Below, one piece after another: positions 34,895 through 43,987 of a stretch of DNA of 64,000 nt; position 1 is the first letter of the stretch; each line of letters starts with the position of its first letter. This DNA is from Streptomyces sp. HSG2 (GTDB lineage Bacteria > Actinomycetota > Actinomycetes > Streptomycetales > Streptomycetaceae): positions 3,844,001-3,908,000 of the forward strand of contig NZ_CP066801.1 of NCBI RefSeq assembly GCF_016598575.1, read 5' to 3'. Made by a program: the position numbers and the translations under genes. Under the pieces are notes generated by a model that was given only the letters and a program-made list of their open reading frames with translations, did no database searches and had not been told where the DNA came from.

Positions 34895-35011
34895 TGGCTC
34901 ATCAAGGCGGAGGCCTTCTCGCCGGAGGCTACGTCGTGGATGCCCGCATGGAGGGGCAAGGAGTAGGTGATGCAGGACGGCACCGTGGTGGAGTTCCGCT
35001 TCAACGTTTAG
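34895..35011 (+). pseudogene. Decayed 3' end of a ychF/obgE-like GTPase gene
   Basis: In plus-strand reading, IKAEAFSPEATSWMPAWRGK is followed, after a stop replacing the expected tyrosine region, by VMQDGTVVEFRFNV and a stop. YchF-type GTPases end in a near-identical EGKDYV-x-x-DGDVVEFRFNV tail. Only this terminal scrap is recognisable. It implies that a ychF copy was cut here or brought in as a remnant by recombination. Confidence 0.5.
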
Positions 35012-35102
35012 TGCCTGCCATAGCATCGATGTGGCGATCTGGCAAACGTGCAGGTCAGGCGGGGTCGGTCCCATTCGGGGTCGGCCCCGTCGCTGTATCC
35101 GG

Positions 35103-35122
35103 TGCTGGATCCGTGCTGGATT
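35103..35122 (+). repeat. Direct repeat copy 1 (TGCTGGATCCGTGCTGGATT)
   Basis: Twenty bases recurring at 35169-35188 with one mismatch; each copy is itself a doubled GTGCTGGAT-like unit. Possible recombination or integration site relic. Confidence 0.5.
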
Positions 35123-35168
35123 TCCTGACGTCTCGTCACCTGTCGTCATCCCTGGTCACCCGCACCGC

Positions 35169-35188
35169 TGCTGGATCGGTGCTGGATT
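35169..35188 (+). repeat. Direct repeat copy 2
   Basis: Same as 35103-35122 except one base (CGG in place of CCG in the centre). Confidence 0.5.
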
Positions 35189-35949
35189 GGGCTAACGGGG
35201 CATTGCGGGATAGGGGCGTATCCGGCTGCGGAATCCGTCGGCTGGGGCGTTGAGGGATGGGCGGGACTGGGGGGTGAGGTTTGTGTCGTTCGTCCGGAAC
35301 TCCGGTCAGTGGTGGCGGTACGTCGCAGCCGGCGAACGGAGCCGGTCGGCATCGCGGGACGGACGTTGCCCGCAGGATTGAGTCCCAGGCGGGGGCGCAA
35401 AGCATGGCTAATCGTGCCCACGGCGCTGCCCCGAACTTCGATCTCTGCGAAGCGGACATGCACCTTCGAGATTCGCTTCGCGCTGGTCCCCGTCACCCTG
35501 TCTTTCTGCCTGGTCGGGGCTGTCGCGCCAGCAGAGGTTGCGTCCCACGTCGTGGTGTAGGGGATCAAGCGTTGAGCGTTCGGTTACGAGGCCGCTGATG
35601 ATCTCCGCAGAGGCGGCAGCCCACGAGGCGCCCTGCTGAGACGAGTTGAACCCCTCGACCGACGGAGCCGTCGTCCTTGGCCTGCGGATTCCGGCACCTT
35701 GATCGGCTACACCACCCGGCGGGACGCCACCCCAGCAGAGCCTCGGGTAGTCACCGTTGCCGCACGGATCCGACGTGGGCGCCACGGCGCCATCGCCTCG
35801 CAGCGCGTCGAGATGCACCGGTAGGTCATGGGAGCTGGGGATTATTGGGACGTGCCGCCGTCCTCTTCACGGCTGTGGGCCGTGCACGGCGGATGGCTGC
35901 GGCACCGATGACGCGTTGGGCGAGGGCCCGCCACTCCGGTTCGTTTCAC

Positions 35950-36250
35950 CCCATGCTCATCGCTCGTCCAGACCAGGACGCCATTGGGCCCTCCGACATC
36001 TTCTTCGGGGAGAACGCCCTGCTGCGCGTACCACTTCAGGCGCTGCTGCCATTGGCGGCGTATTCAGGATTGTCGAGCATGCCGAGGTGCTCCCAGAAGA
36101 TGGCCGGCCCGGACAGAGGCGTGATGGTGAAGTCCGGTAGCACCGTGCGGCCGTCGCTTCCCTTGAACGGCTGCTCGTACGCCCAAGCACCAGGAGCGAG
36201 TTGTTCGAGGATGCCAGCCACGATGACTTCGTTCTTGCTGCGCACCATCA
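35950..36250 (-). pseudogene. Fragment of a nuclease-like domain protein (helicase C-terminal type)
   Basis: From 36248 downwards the frame reads MVRSKNEVIVAGILEQLAPG, AYEQPFKGSDGRTVLPDFTI, and IFWEHLGMLDNPEYAANG. A frame shift follows, after which QQWQQRLKWYAQQGVLPEED is read. VRSK-(N/S)EV, YEQP, PDF and WEHLGM are the hallmarks of a PD-(D/E)XK-type domain found at the end of UvrD-like helicases and related defence proteins. The rest of the gene is absent, so it is a relic. Confidence 0.55.
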
Positions 36251-36585
36251 CACCGTTGACCCTACGTGGACGAGCCGCGCGTCGACACGCCCGCAGTCGG
36301 CGCCACTGGGTGTCGTCACCGTGCGCGGGTCCGGGGTGGTGATGAGGTCGGTGAATCGACGGGCGGTATCGGATCGGGTGGCCCGGGTCAGTTCGATGAG
36401 GTCGTCGAGCGGGGTCGTTGTCAAAGACGTCGCCCGCACCGCCGCTGAGGTCGGCTACGAGGTCCTCTGTCGACGGCACCACCGCCGCCGCATGACCAGC
36501 GCCTCGGCGCACGCGGCGGCGCTGTCACCGGACGTGCTGCCAGTCGGGACAGAGTGAACCGAACTTGCCTACGCAGGTACCTGGT

Positions 36586-36629
36586 GGGGTGCGGTTCCGC
36601 CAGCTCTGGCAGAGGCGGAACCGCACCCC
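36586..36629. terminator. Perfect 16-bp hairpin downstream of the defence operon
   Basis: GGGGTGCGGTTCCGCC and GGCGGAACCGCACCCC flank a 12-base loop, 64 bases after the stop of the last defence gene on the minus strand. It is likely the operon terminator. Confidence 0.75.
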
Positions 36630-36692
36630 GGATCGGTCTCGTGGATCGCCGGCACCCCGCAACCGGGTGCGAGAACTTCAGCGCCGCCCCGG

Positions 36693-39600
36693 CTACTCCC
36701 CGCTCGCAGTCTTGGTCGCCCCTCCGTGCCGGGTCACCCGCGGGCGGCATCGGACGCGCGTCGCACCGTAGGTGAAGGCCGGGTCAGTGGCCTTGCTCGC
36801 CCAGATGTAAGCCTCGCCGGGCTGGAGCTGGGCGAGCTGGTCCGGTCGCAGCGATGCGAAAGCGGTGTTTGCCTTCTGGAGGTGCTTCAGCCAGGCAGGG
36901 GAGGTGAACTTGTGCAGGATCACGTGGTCGGAGAGCTCGATGAGGGAGACCGGGACAGAGGGAGGGTCCTGACTGGCGACCAGGATGCTCATGCCCTTGT
37001 GCCGCATCTCGCGCACTGTCTCCACCAGGCCGGCCACGAGGTCCGGACTGTCGATGTACTTGTGGGCCTCGTCGAAGACAACCAGTTTGTTGAAGTGTTC
37101 GCTGTCGCGCCGGGCCTCAGCGAAGAGCTGCATCAGGACTACGAAGAGGCCCAAAGCCTCGTCCTTCTCGATGAACTCGTCCCGGAGGTCGACAATGATC
37201 AACCGGCCGGGACGGATGAGAGAGGTCAGGTGCGCACTGTCGTCGATGTAGTCGGCAGCAAGATCGAGGCGCTGCTGGGCGAGCTGCTTCACATGGTCGG
37301 GCATTCCTGAATCGGCGACGCCCTGTCGGATCGAATCGAGGTTCAGAGAGTTCCGGTGGGTGCGCATGATGCGGGTGAGCTGGCGGATGTAGATGGACTG
37401 GTTGCCCACTGCCCCCATGAGGAACCGCCAGTGGGCAGCCTGGAGTTCACGGGAGGCGAAGCAGAGAGGCTGCACATCGATTCCGGGGAACTCTCGCCGT
37501 CGGTCCTCCACCTGGTCGGCCGGAGCCAGTAGCAGAATGTCGTCGAGAGCACTCGGTTGTGCTCCGTAACGCGCCTGCAGGATCTTCAGCTGCCTCTCGT
37601 CGTCATTGGCAGCGATCATTGAGGTGAATTCGGGGGCGTAGTCCATGGTCTGGCTGTAATGGAAGATCACTGTGGCCAGCGGATGCGGAAGAAGGCTGAC
37701 CGGCGGGGCCGACAACGACGCCGCCTCGATGAGGGTGCCCAGAGTGTAGCTCTTGCCGCCCCCCTGCACGCCGAAGAGGCTGATGGTGTGGGTCTCGTTG
37801 AAGTCGATAGCGACTGCGCGGCCGACTGCCTCACCGAGGACTCCGTACTGCGGTGAGGGGCGGGTGACGCCCAGGAAGACATCGGGCTGTGCGGCTCCGG
37901 CGCTGGTGGGGGCCGCGACCTCCGTAACCTGCCTCGGACCGTCAACGGTTGGTGCATCGTGGAAGCCACCGGGCGGATCGAGCACGATTGCCGTGTGCGC
38001 AGGTCTGGCGACAGTAGAGGCCAGCGCATCGGCCGCCCGTGCGGGCTCTGCCTCAGGCAGGGAGGCCTGATCGGCCGCCGGTGCGGGCTGCTCCTGGTCC
38101 TGCGGGGCTTGCGCTTCGGCCGAGTGCGGTGGGTCCTCGACAGGGCCGGACCCGGCGCCGGCATCCTCCACCGGCCCTCCGGGAGTCTGCCCGTCAGAGT
38201 CGTATCCCTCTGCATCCCGGGGTTCTTCCGCACGGAAGGCCGCGTCGGCGAGGCGGGGCACGGACAAGTCCAGCAGTGCGAGCGTGGGCGCGGTCGCAGA
38301 ACCTTCTGGCGCCGGCTCCTCCTCCTGAGCAGAGTCCTGTGCTGCCTGCAGGCCGGGCCGGACCGTGGGGATCGCCTGGATCAGTTCGTTGATGAGGTCG
38401 CTGCCGATCCGGTGGAACTCCACTCCAGCGTCGGTCTCCTGGTCCGTTCCCGTCCGGGCGAGGTCGAAGATCAGGCCGCTGCGGGTGAACCGCAGCCGGT
38501 AGCCGTCGTCGAGGGTGTCGAGCAACTTGTGCGCGACCTTGCGGGCGCTCTGGTCCATGACACCGTGCCGGGTCGAGCGCTCCAGGTAGAAGCGGAGCAT
38601 CGTGCCGAGTGCGAGGTTCTTGACCGGGCGGTCGACGCGGTCCGGACTGCGCTGCTCGGGGTCGAAAGACTCGGCGAGCACAGTCTGGCTGCGCTCCAGC
38701 TGCTGGCCGATCTTGGTCTTGAGTCGCTGGTAGGCGGTGATGTCGTCGAGCGCGGTGTAGCACTTCACTTCGACGAGGCGGCAAGTGACGGTACGGGTCC
38801 GGGCGTCGAGGTGGAAGAGCGCGAGGTCGCTGCGCTGGAAGGAGAGGGAGCCCCCGAGTTCGCGGGTCTGGCGGCGGACTTCGGCGTACAGCTCGGGGTG
38901 GGCGTCGAGCGGTACGACGATCTGGTTGCGCAGGACGTCCTGGTAGTCCAGGTAGAGGCGGGCCAGTGACAGGCCGAGGACTTCGGTGCGCTGGTTGGGT
39001 GCGGTCGAGGCGAGTTTGAAAGCGAGGTTCCCCGACAGCAGCCGCAACTGGTCGAAGAAGGTGTCGAGGTGGCGCTCCTCGACGTCGAGGCCGTGCTGCC
39101 GGGCGGTGGGGCCGAGCAGGGTACGCAGTTCTTCGACCGAGTTGGAGCTCACCATGATCTGGTGCCCGAGTCCGCTGCCGACCGAGGGCGCGTAGTCGAT
39201 GACGTATTCGGGGCGGCCGTGCTGTCCCGCGTGGTCGAAGTACTCCAGACCGAGGGTCCGGTCGATGGTGACGACCCAGTCGCCGGTCTCGTGGGCCTGG
39301 TAGAGCAGGGCCCGGTCGTCGGTGTCCAGGGCGAGGACGGTGCAGGGCACGCTCCTCAGGGCTTGCCCGGCGGTGGCCACACAGGCGGCCGCGGTGGTGA
39401 GCAGTTCGGGCAGGCGGCTCATCAGGGTCGCCAGGTCCTCGGCATCCTCCAGGGCGAGGGCGCTGCCGTGGCGCGGGGAGGTGCGCCAGACGATCTGCTG
39501 CTCGTTGTCCTCGTAGGTGACCGTGGTGCTCTGTACCAGGCCGTGGACAGGGGCGTGAGAGATGTCCCGGTGCGTGGTGGCGGCGTGCTGCTCACCGCCG

Positions 39601-42326
39601 AAGGCGTCGATGAGGACCGTGAGATGGGCATCGAAGTCGTCGGCCTGGCTGGTGAACTCCGCGACAGAGCGCACGGAGTGGACGAGCTTCGCTGTACGTC
39701 CTGGACCTGCGGTGTGCAGGAAGGCCTCCGCTTCGGCGGAGGTGATCGCGCTCTGGGCGCTCTGCAGCTCCGCCAGTGCTTCTCCGGTCTCCGGGGCCTG
39801 CGGATCGGTCACGCAGAGACGAATGTCGTAGGCGAGATCCCGGGTGGTGTCGCGGCGCTGCAGTTCGAGGAGGGCGTCGGCGACGATCTCCGCGCGGCCG
39901 GCGTTGACGACGTTCATGACGAGCGTGCGAACGTACGGATGGAGCCGTACGTACCGCTCTATGCGGTCGGCGAGCGCCGTTCCGCAAAGGGCGCCGGAGA
40001 CAGGACGCGTGCCTGCGGGCGGCAGCTGCAGTGCAGTGGCGAGCCTGCCGAGCAGGCCGCGGGGGTCTGCCGTCTCGCTGGGGAGATAGGCGCCCCAGTA
40101 CGGGGTGATGTTGTCGGCGGCAGCCATCAGGCGGCCGTCCTGTCGGGGAACGGCGAAAGGGAAGCCCAGGGGGGCCAGATTCCCCATGAGGGAGTCCTTG
40201 ACCGCGAGGACAGCGGGTTTGTCACCGGAAGTCAGACGCTGTGTCCAGTCCAGACCGAGCGCCGACCATGTGGCCAGCCACAGCGCCCGCAGCGGGTGGG
40301 TCGGGGAGACCAGCAACACGGTGTCCTTGCGCCCCAAACCGTCCGCGAGGGTCGCTGCCACGCAGTCGACCTGCTGGATCCTTGCCAGAGCGGCCAAGGC
40401 ACGGCCCTGTCCGGTCTCGCCGGCCCGCTCGGCGTGCAGAGATTGGGCATCGACCAGCTCTGCGTACGCCTCCGCATATGCGACGAGTTCGTCTCGGACC
40501 CGCTCGAAGTCGACGGCCTCGCTTACCAGCAGTCCGGCCGCCTCGGCCGGACCATCCTGCGCCGCACGGTGGTCCTGACCGCTTACCGCAGCGAAGTAGG
40601 TGCGCCGGGCGGAGAGGAAGTCGTGGTACGCCTCGGCCGCCCGTCCCGTCAGCGCGTCCTTCAGGTCCTCGTCCAGGCCGACGGGCATCTCCGAAGTGCC
40701 GTCGGATCTCAGGAGGATCCGCCGCAACGAGGTGTCGTCCGGCCGGGCGAGCAGGTCCTGCTGCGCCTGGACGAGCAGCCGCGAGAGCCGGATCTCGCCG
40801 CTGCCGACGGTCTGGATCCGCACGTTCAGGATCTTCTGCGGGCTGCGTGCCGTGATCGGTCGCCATCGGACATCGAGGGCGGTGACCCGCGCGGGATCCT
40901 CGGCGCCGGCCAGGGCGTCGAGCTGCAGGGACCTCAGCGCCTGGGTGACTCCGGCGAAGCGCCCGGCGCTGCGCGCCGGAGGCTCCTCGATCTCCCCTCC
41001 GGGTACGACGTAGAAATGTTCACTTTCCCCGCCGGGTAGATCGTGCGCGCCAGGGAGGACGTCGAGGGGTTCGCCGCTTTCGTCCAGCGGGACGACTCTG
41101 ACGTAGTGCCACCCCTCTTCCCAGTCGATCTTGTTGAGGCGGAGGAGTGAGGCCTTGTATTCGGCCTTCGGGCGTGCACCCTTGCCGATGTGCGTGATCC
41201 GGCCGATCGGGCCGCCGCTCTCCGAGACGATCTCCACACGGAATCTCACCAGCCCTTCCACCTTGCGAGGGTCGGGCTGTACCGCGAACCGCACGATGAG
41301 GTCGCGTACGCCGTTCTCCCCGGCGAGCAGGTAGGGCTGGCCGACGATGGCGGTGAGGGCGGGGTGCGCGGCTGCCTCGGCGCTGTCGCCGACGGTGGGC
41401 AGGTCGAGTTCGCGCACCTCGATGGAGACGGCAGCGCGCTTTCGCTCGTCGATGCGCCAGTTACCGAAGGACAGGTGCCAGTTCTCCCGGTCGACCACGA
41501 TGCGGCGGGTCCACGCCGCCGGATCCTCCAGTCCGCAGCGGACGGCGAAGTCAGCCAGGCGGGAGGCGAAGTCGCTGTCGCTCAGGCCTAGATCGAGGAC
41601 CCGCTGCCGCTCAGAGCGCGGTGAGGCAGTCAGCTTCGCCACCAAGCGGTGGTTCTTCCCGACCCGCTCAGCGATCAGTCCGGGGTCGGTGAACAGGTCG
41701 AAGTCCGGTACGAGCCCGAAGTGGTACACCGCTGCCCCAGCTACCTGCTCACGGTAGTCATTGGTTTGGAGCGTGAGGAGGAAGTGGGCGATGGAGCGGT
41801 TGCCGGCCCGGGGCCCGGTCATGTCGCGGAGAGCGGCGAGCAGTGCGTCGATCCCCGGGCGCAGCCGCTCGGGTACCTGGTCGAGGAGATGGTCGGCGAG
41901 ATGAGCGTAGGCGTCTCCGAGCGGTACTTCTTCGAAAGTTGCGATACCGAAGGAGTCCTCGGCGCTCACCCTGGTGCCGGGGGGGACAAAGACCAGGAGC
42001 GGTCCGGGCAGTATGCCCTCGCCGTCTGCCCGGTTGCGGAGCTCGACCAGTCTTGTGCTGGTGACGCCGACGTCATGGAAAGGCCGGTCCGGGCACAGGT
42101 CGGCCTCGGGGAGAAGCAGGCAGACGGTGGCTTCGGGGCCGGCGGCTCCGCGCAGGCGGCGCACCAGTGCCGCGGCCAGCTCGGCCTCCACCTCGGTGAT
42201 CCGCATGCAGTGCCCGTTGCCCCGCGCGGTGAGGAGCGCGGAGAGCCGGGGCGCGAGGACGCTTTCGAGGGCGTCGCGCAGGTCCTTGGAGGTGGTCTCG
42301 GTCAGTCCGGTGGTGCCGCTGCTCAT
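36693..42326 (-). CDS. Giant defence ATP-binding protein with HerA/FtsK-like domain (MADS MAD8-like)
   Basis: ATG 42326 shares one base with the preceding stop (TGATG). The 1877-residue protein has a large N-terminal part of unknown fold. Around residue 1165-1190, DLALFHLDARTRTVTCRLVE followed by VKCYT resembles a PD-(D/E)XK nuclease core. A disordered acidic/proline-rich linker (about 1310-1480) leads to a HerA/FtsK-type ATPase with Walker A GVQGGGKSYTLG near 1519 and Walker B KLVVFDEAHKYID. Its size, order and last position in the operon match the ATP-binding component I recall as MAD8. DNA translocation coupled to cleavage of invading DNA is a reasonable inference. Confidence 0.8.
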   Translation of the reverse strand: MSSGTTGLTETTSKDLRDALESVLAPRLSALLTARGNGHCMRITEVEAELAAALVRRLRGAAGPEATVCLLLPEADLCPDRPFHDVGVTSTRLVELRNRADGEGILPGPLLVFVPPGTRVSAEDSFGIATFEEVPLGDAYAHLADHLLDQVPERLRPGIDALLAALRDMTGPRAGNRSIAHFLLTLQTNDYREQVAGAAVYHFGLVPDFDLFTDPGLIAERVGKNHRLVAKLTASPRSERQRVLDLGLSDSDFASRLADFAVRCGLEDPAAWTRRIVVDRENWHLSFGNWRIDERKRAAVSIEVRELDLPTVGDSAEAAAHPALTAIVGQPYLLAGENGVRDLIVRFAVQPDPRKVEGLVRFRVEIVSESGGPIGRITHIGKGARPKAEYKASLLRLNKIDWEEGWHYVRVVPLDESGEPLDVLPGAHDLPGGESEHFYVVPGGEIEEPPARSAGRFAGVTQALRSLQLDALAGAEDPARVTALDVRWRPITARSPQKILNVRIQTVGSGEIRLSRLLVQAQQDLLARPDDTSLRRILLRSDGTSEMPVGLDEDLKDALTGRAAEAYHDFLSARRTYFAAVSGQDHRAAQDGPAEAAGLLVSEAVDFERVRDELVAYAEAYAELVDAQSLHAERAGETGQGRALAALARIQQVDCVAATLADGLGRKDTVLLVSPTHPLRALWLATWSALGLDWTQRLTSGDKPAVLAVKDSLMGNLAPLGFPFAVPRQDGRLMAAADNITPYWGAYLPSETADPRGLLGRLATALQLPPAGTRPVSGALCGTALADRIERYVRLHPYVRTLVMNVVNAGRAEIVADALLELQRRDTTRDLAYDIRLCVTDPQAPETGEALAELQSAQSAITSAEAEAFLHTAGPGRTAKLVHSVRSVAEFTSQADDFDAHLTVLIDAFGGEQHAATTHRDISHAPVHGLVQSTTVTYEDNEQQIVWRTSPRHGSALALEDAEDLATLMSRLPELLTTAAACVATAGQALRSVPCTVLALDTDDRALLYQAHETGDWVVTIDRTLGLEYFDHAGQHGRPEYVIDYAPSVGSGLGHQIMVSSNSVEELRTLLGPTARQHGLDVEERHLDTFFDQLRLLSGNLAFKLASTAPNQRTEVLGLSLARLYLDYQDVLRNQIVVPLDAHPELYAEVRRQTRELGGSLSFQRSDLALFHLDARTRTVTCRLVEVKCYTALDDITAYQRLKTKIGQQLERSQTVLAESFDPEQRSPDRVDRPVKNLALGTMLRFYLERSTRHGVMDQSARKVAHKLLDTLDDGYRLRFTRSGLIFDLARTGTDQETDAGVEFHRIGSDLINELIQAIPTVRPGLQAAQDSAQEEEPAPEGSATAPTLALLDLSVPRLADAAFRAEEPRDAEGYDSDGQTPGGPVEDAGAGSGPVEDPPHSAEAQAPQDQEQPAPAADQASLPEAEPARAADALASTVARPAHTAIVLDPPGGFHDAPTVDGPRQVTEVAAPTSAGAAQPDVFLGVTRPSPQYGVLGEAVGRAVAIDFNETHTISLFGVQGGGKSYTLGTLIEAASLSAPPVSLLPHPLATVIFHYSQTMDYAPEFTSMIAANDDERQLKILQARYGAQPSALDDILLLAPADQVEDRRREFPGIDVQPLCFASRELQAAHWRFLMGAVGNQSIYIRQLTRIMRTHRNSLNLDSIRQGVADSGMPDHVKQLAQQRLDLAADYIDDSAHLTSLIRPGRLIIVDLRDEFIEKDEALGLFVVLMQLFAEARRDSEHFNKLVVFDEAHKYIDSPDLVAGLVETVREMRHKGMSILVASQDPPSVPVSLIELSDHVILHKFTSPAWLKHLQKANTAFASLRPDQLAQLQPGEAYIWASKATDPAFTYGATRVRCRPRVTRHGGATKTASGE

Positions 42327-43987
42327 CAGGGAGTGGCTCCTGTCCGTGCCGCGGTGCCGATGGTGTACCGGGGGGTGATGGTCTGCGTTAGGTAGGCGTC
42401 GGACATGTCCTGGTAGTAGCCGATCTCCCGCAGCCGGTTGAGGAACGCCGTGGCGTTGGCGCGCAGGGCTGCCTGGTCGTCGAGGTGGGCCCCGGCGAAG
42501 CCGTCGCCCTCGGGGAGCCGGTCGATGTGGAGCCCGTAGCGGTCACGCAGCAGGGCGAGGAACTCGTCGACCCGCATCGGAGCGGTTGCGAGGTTTCCGG
42601 ACCCGCCGGCCTCTTCGCGGAGAAGGGACACCTGGAGCAGTACTTCGAGGAGGCGTGCGTCCAGGATGAAGCGTCGGGCCGAGGCATCGCCGCCGTGTCC
42701 GCCGCGGGGCTGGGCGATCAGTGCTCCGGGGCGGTGCTTGAGCAGCATGGAGTCCAGGCACTTCACAAACTGGCCCCGGTAGTAGCGGCCCCGGTAGTGC
42801 ATGAGCATCTCGGTGTACTCGTCGAAGGGGTCGAGGTTGAGCTGGGTGATCTGCCTGACCTCAGGCGGCAGTTCCTTCTCCTCATCCCGCACCCGGGTGG
42901 CACGCTGCTGGAAGAAGGAGTCGCGCTTCTTCACGTAAGACTTGCCGAGCAGCCTCAGCGCCTCCTCGAGTGTGGCGTAGTTGCGGCCGCCGGACCGGCC
43001 TGGGCCATCGCCCTGGGCGGCGAGGTGCTCGGCGAACTCGTCCAGCTTCTTGATCTGGTAGGTGGCCTGCACGAAGCGGGGGATCCGCCGGTACCAGATT
43101 TCCGCACTGTGCTCGGCGATGCTGGCGGCCCGGGTGCCCGGCGCGCCCTCCACATCGAGGAAGAGGCGTACCTGGTACGGGCAGCGGTCGGCTGCCGTCG
43201 TGCCGGTGTGGCCCTTTCGGCAGGAGGTCGGGGCTGTGCCGTTCGCGAGGGCTGCAGGTAGCAGCTTCACCATGCGGAGGTGGTAGAGCGCCAAGTGGAA
43301 GGCGAAGAGCGTCTTGAGGTGGTCCACCAGGACTGTGCGCGGCATGTGGTCCTGGTGGTAGAGGAGCCGCATGACGTCCTGGCAGAGCAGGTGGGCGGGT
43401 TCAGCGCACAGCGGCGGGTGGGGGGTGCGGGGCTTGCTGTTGTCCGGCCGGTCCTGCATCTGTCTGCCGGCGAGTTCGACCATGTGCAGCAGCGCCTGAG
43501 TCTCCACGTCGGTGTCCGGGCCCGGGGTGATTGCGCCGGTGGAGCGGTCGACGTCGGAGAAGAAGAACTCACGGAGGCCTTTCAGCGCTCCGTCGTCGAC
43601 CGCGAGCATCTCGTACAGCTGCTCGTCGGCCCCGTAGGGGCGGGACTTGCGGCTGTTGCGGAACCGGTAGACGAAACCGTGCAGCGGCCTGGGCCCTGCC
43701 ACCGACTCATCCGCCCTGCCTCGGTTGACCAGGTCCAGGAGGTGGGTAGCGGTCCAGCGCGCGGTGGTGTTCCGGTCGAATCCGTCGAACACCTTGGAGT
43801 GCTTCAGGAAGAGGTTGACGAACACCTCCACCTCTAGCGTCTTGTCCCGGCTGATCTTGCTGGGCCTGCCGTCGTGCCACAGCCGCGCAAGGAGCGCGGT
43901 GAGGACTCGGTCCATGTCCAGAGGCTTGTAGTCGATCCGGCTGACGCCGGGGTGGTGGAACGTGCCGAGTGATCCGGTTAGCGCCAT
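42326..43987 (-). CDS. Defence-operon protein of unknown function (MADS MAD7-like)
   Basis: ATG 43987 overlaps the kinase stop by ten bases. The 553-residue soluble protein begins MALTGSLGTFHHPGVSRIDY and is mostly helical. There are no recognisable catalytic motifs, though HMPRTVLVDHLKTLFAFHLA and NLDPFDEYTEMLMHYRGRYY are distinctive. It lies between the kinase and the HerA-like protein, the position of the unknown component MAD7 in the methylation-associated defence system as I remember it. No membrane segment or P-loop is present. Confidence 0.7.
   Translation of the reverse strand: MALTGSLGTFHHPGVSRIDYKPLDMDRVLTALLARLWHDGRPSKISRDKTLEVEVFVNLFLKHSKVFDGFDRNTTARWTATHLLDLVNRGRADESVAGPRPLHGFVYRFRNSRKSRPYGADEQLYEMLAVDDGALKGLREFFFSDVDRSTGAITPGPDTDVETQALLHMVELAGRQMQDRPDNSKPRTPHPPLCAEPAHLLCQDVMRLLYHQDHMPRTVLVDHLKTLFAFHLALYHLRMVKLLPAALANGTAPTSCRKGHTGTTAADRCPYQVRLFLDVEGAPGTRAASIAEHSAEIWYRRIPRFVQATYQIKKLDEFAEHLAAQGDGPGRSGGRNYATLEEALRLLGKSYVKKRDSFFQQRATRVRDEEKELPPEVRQITQLNLDPFDEYTEMLMHYRGRYYRGQFVKCLDSMLLKHRPGALIAQPRGGHGGDASARRFILDARLLEVLLQVSLLREEAGGSGNLATAPMRVDEFLALLRDRYGLHIDRLPEGDGFAGAHLDDQAALRANATAFLNRLREIGYYQDMSDAYLTQTITPRYTIGTAARTGATP

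Larger units (their letters stand above)
35012..35949. other. Non-coding or decayed stretch
   Basis: No reading frame here shows recognisable protein features. The only structure I can point to is the pair of near-identical 20-bp repeats at 35103 and 35169. Confidence 0.5.

Noticed and set aside
39069..41039. 656-residue plus-strand frame inside the giant ATPase gene
   Set aside because: Antisense to a well-supported gene in a tight operon, with no recognisable motifs.
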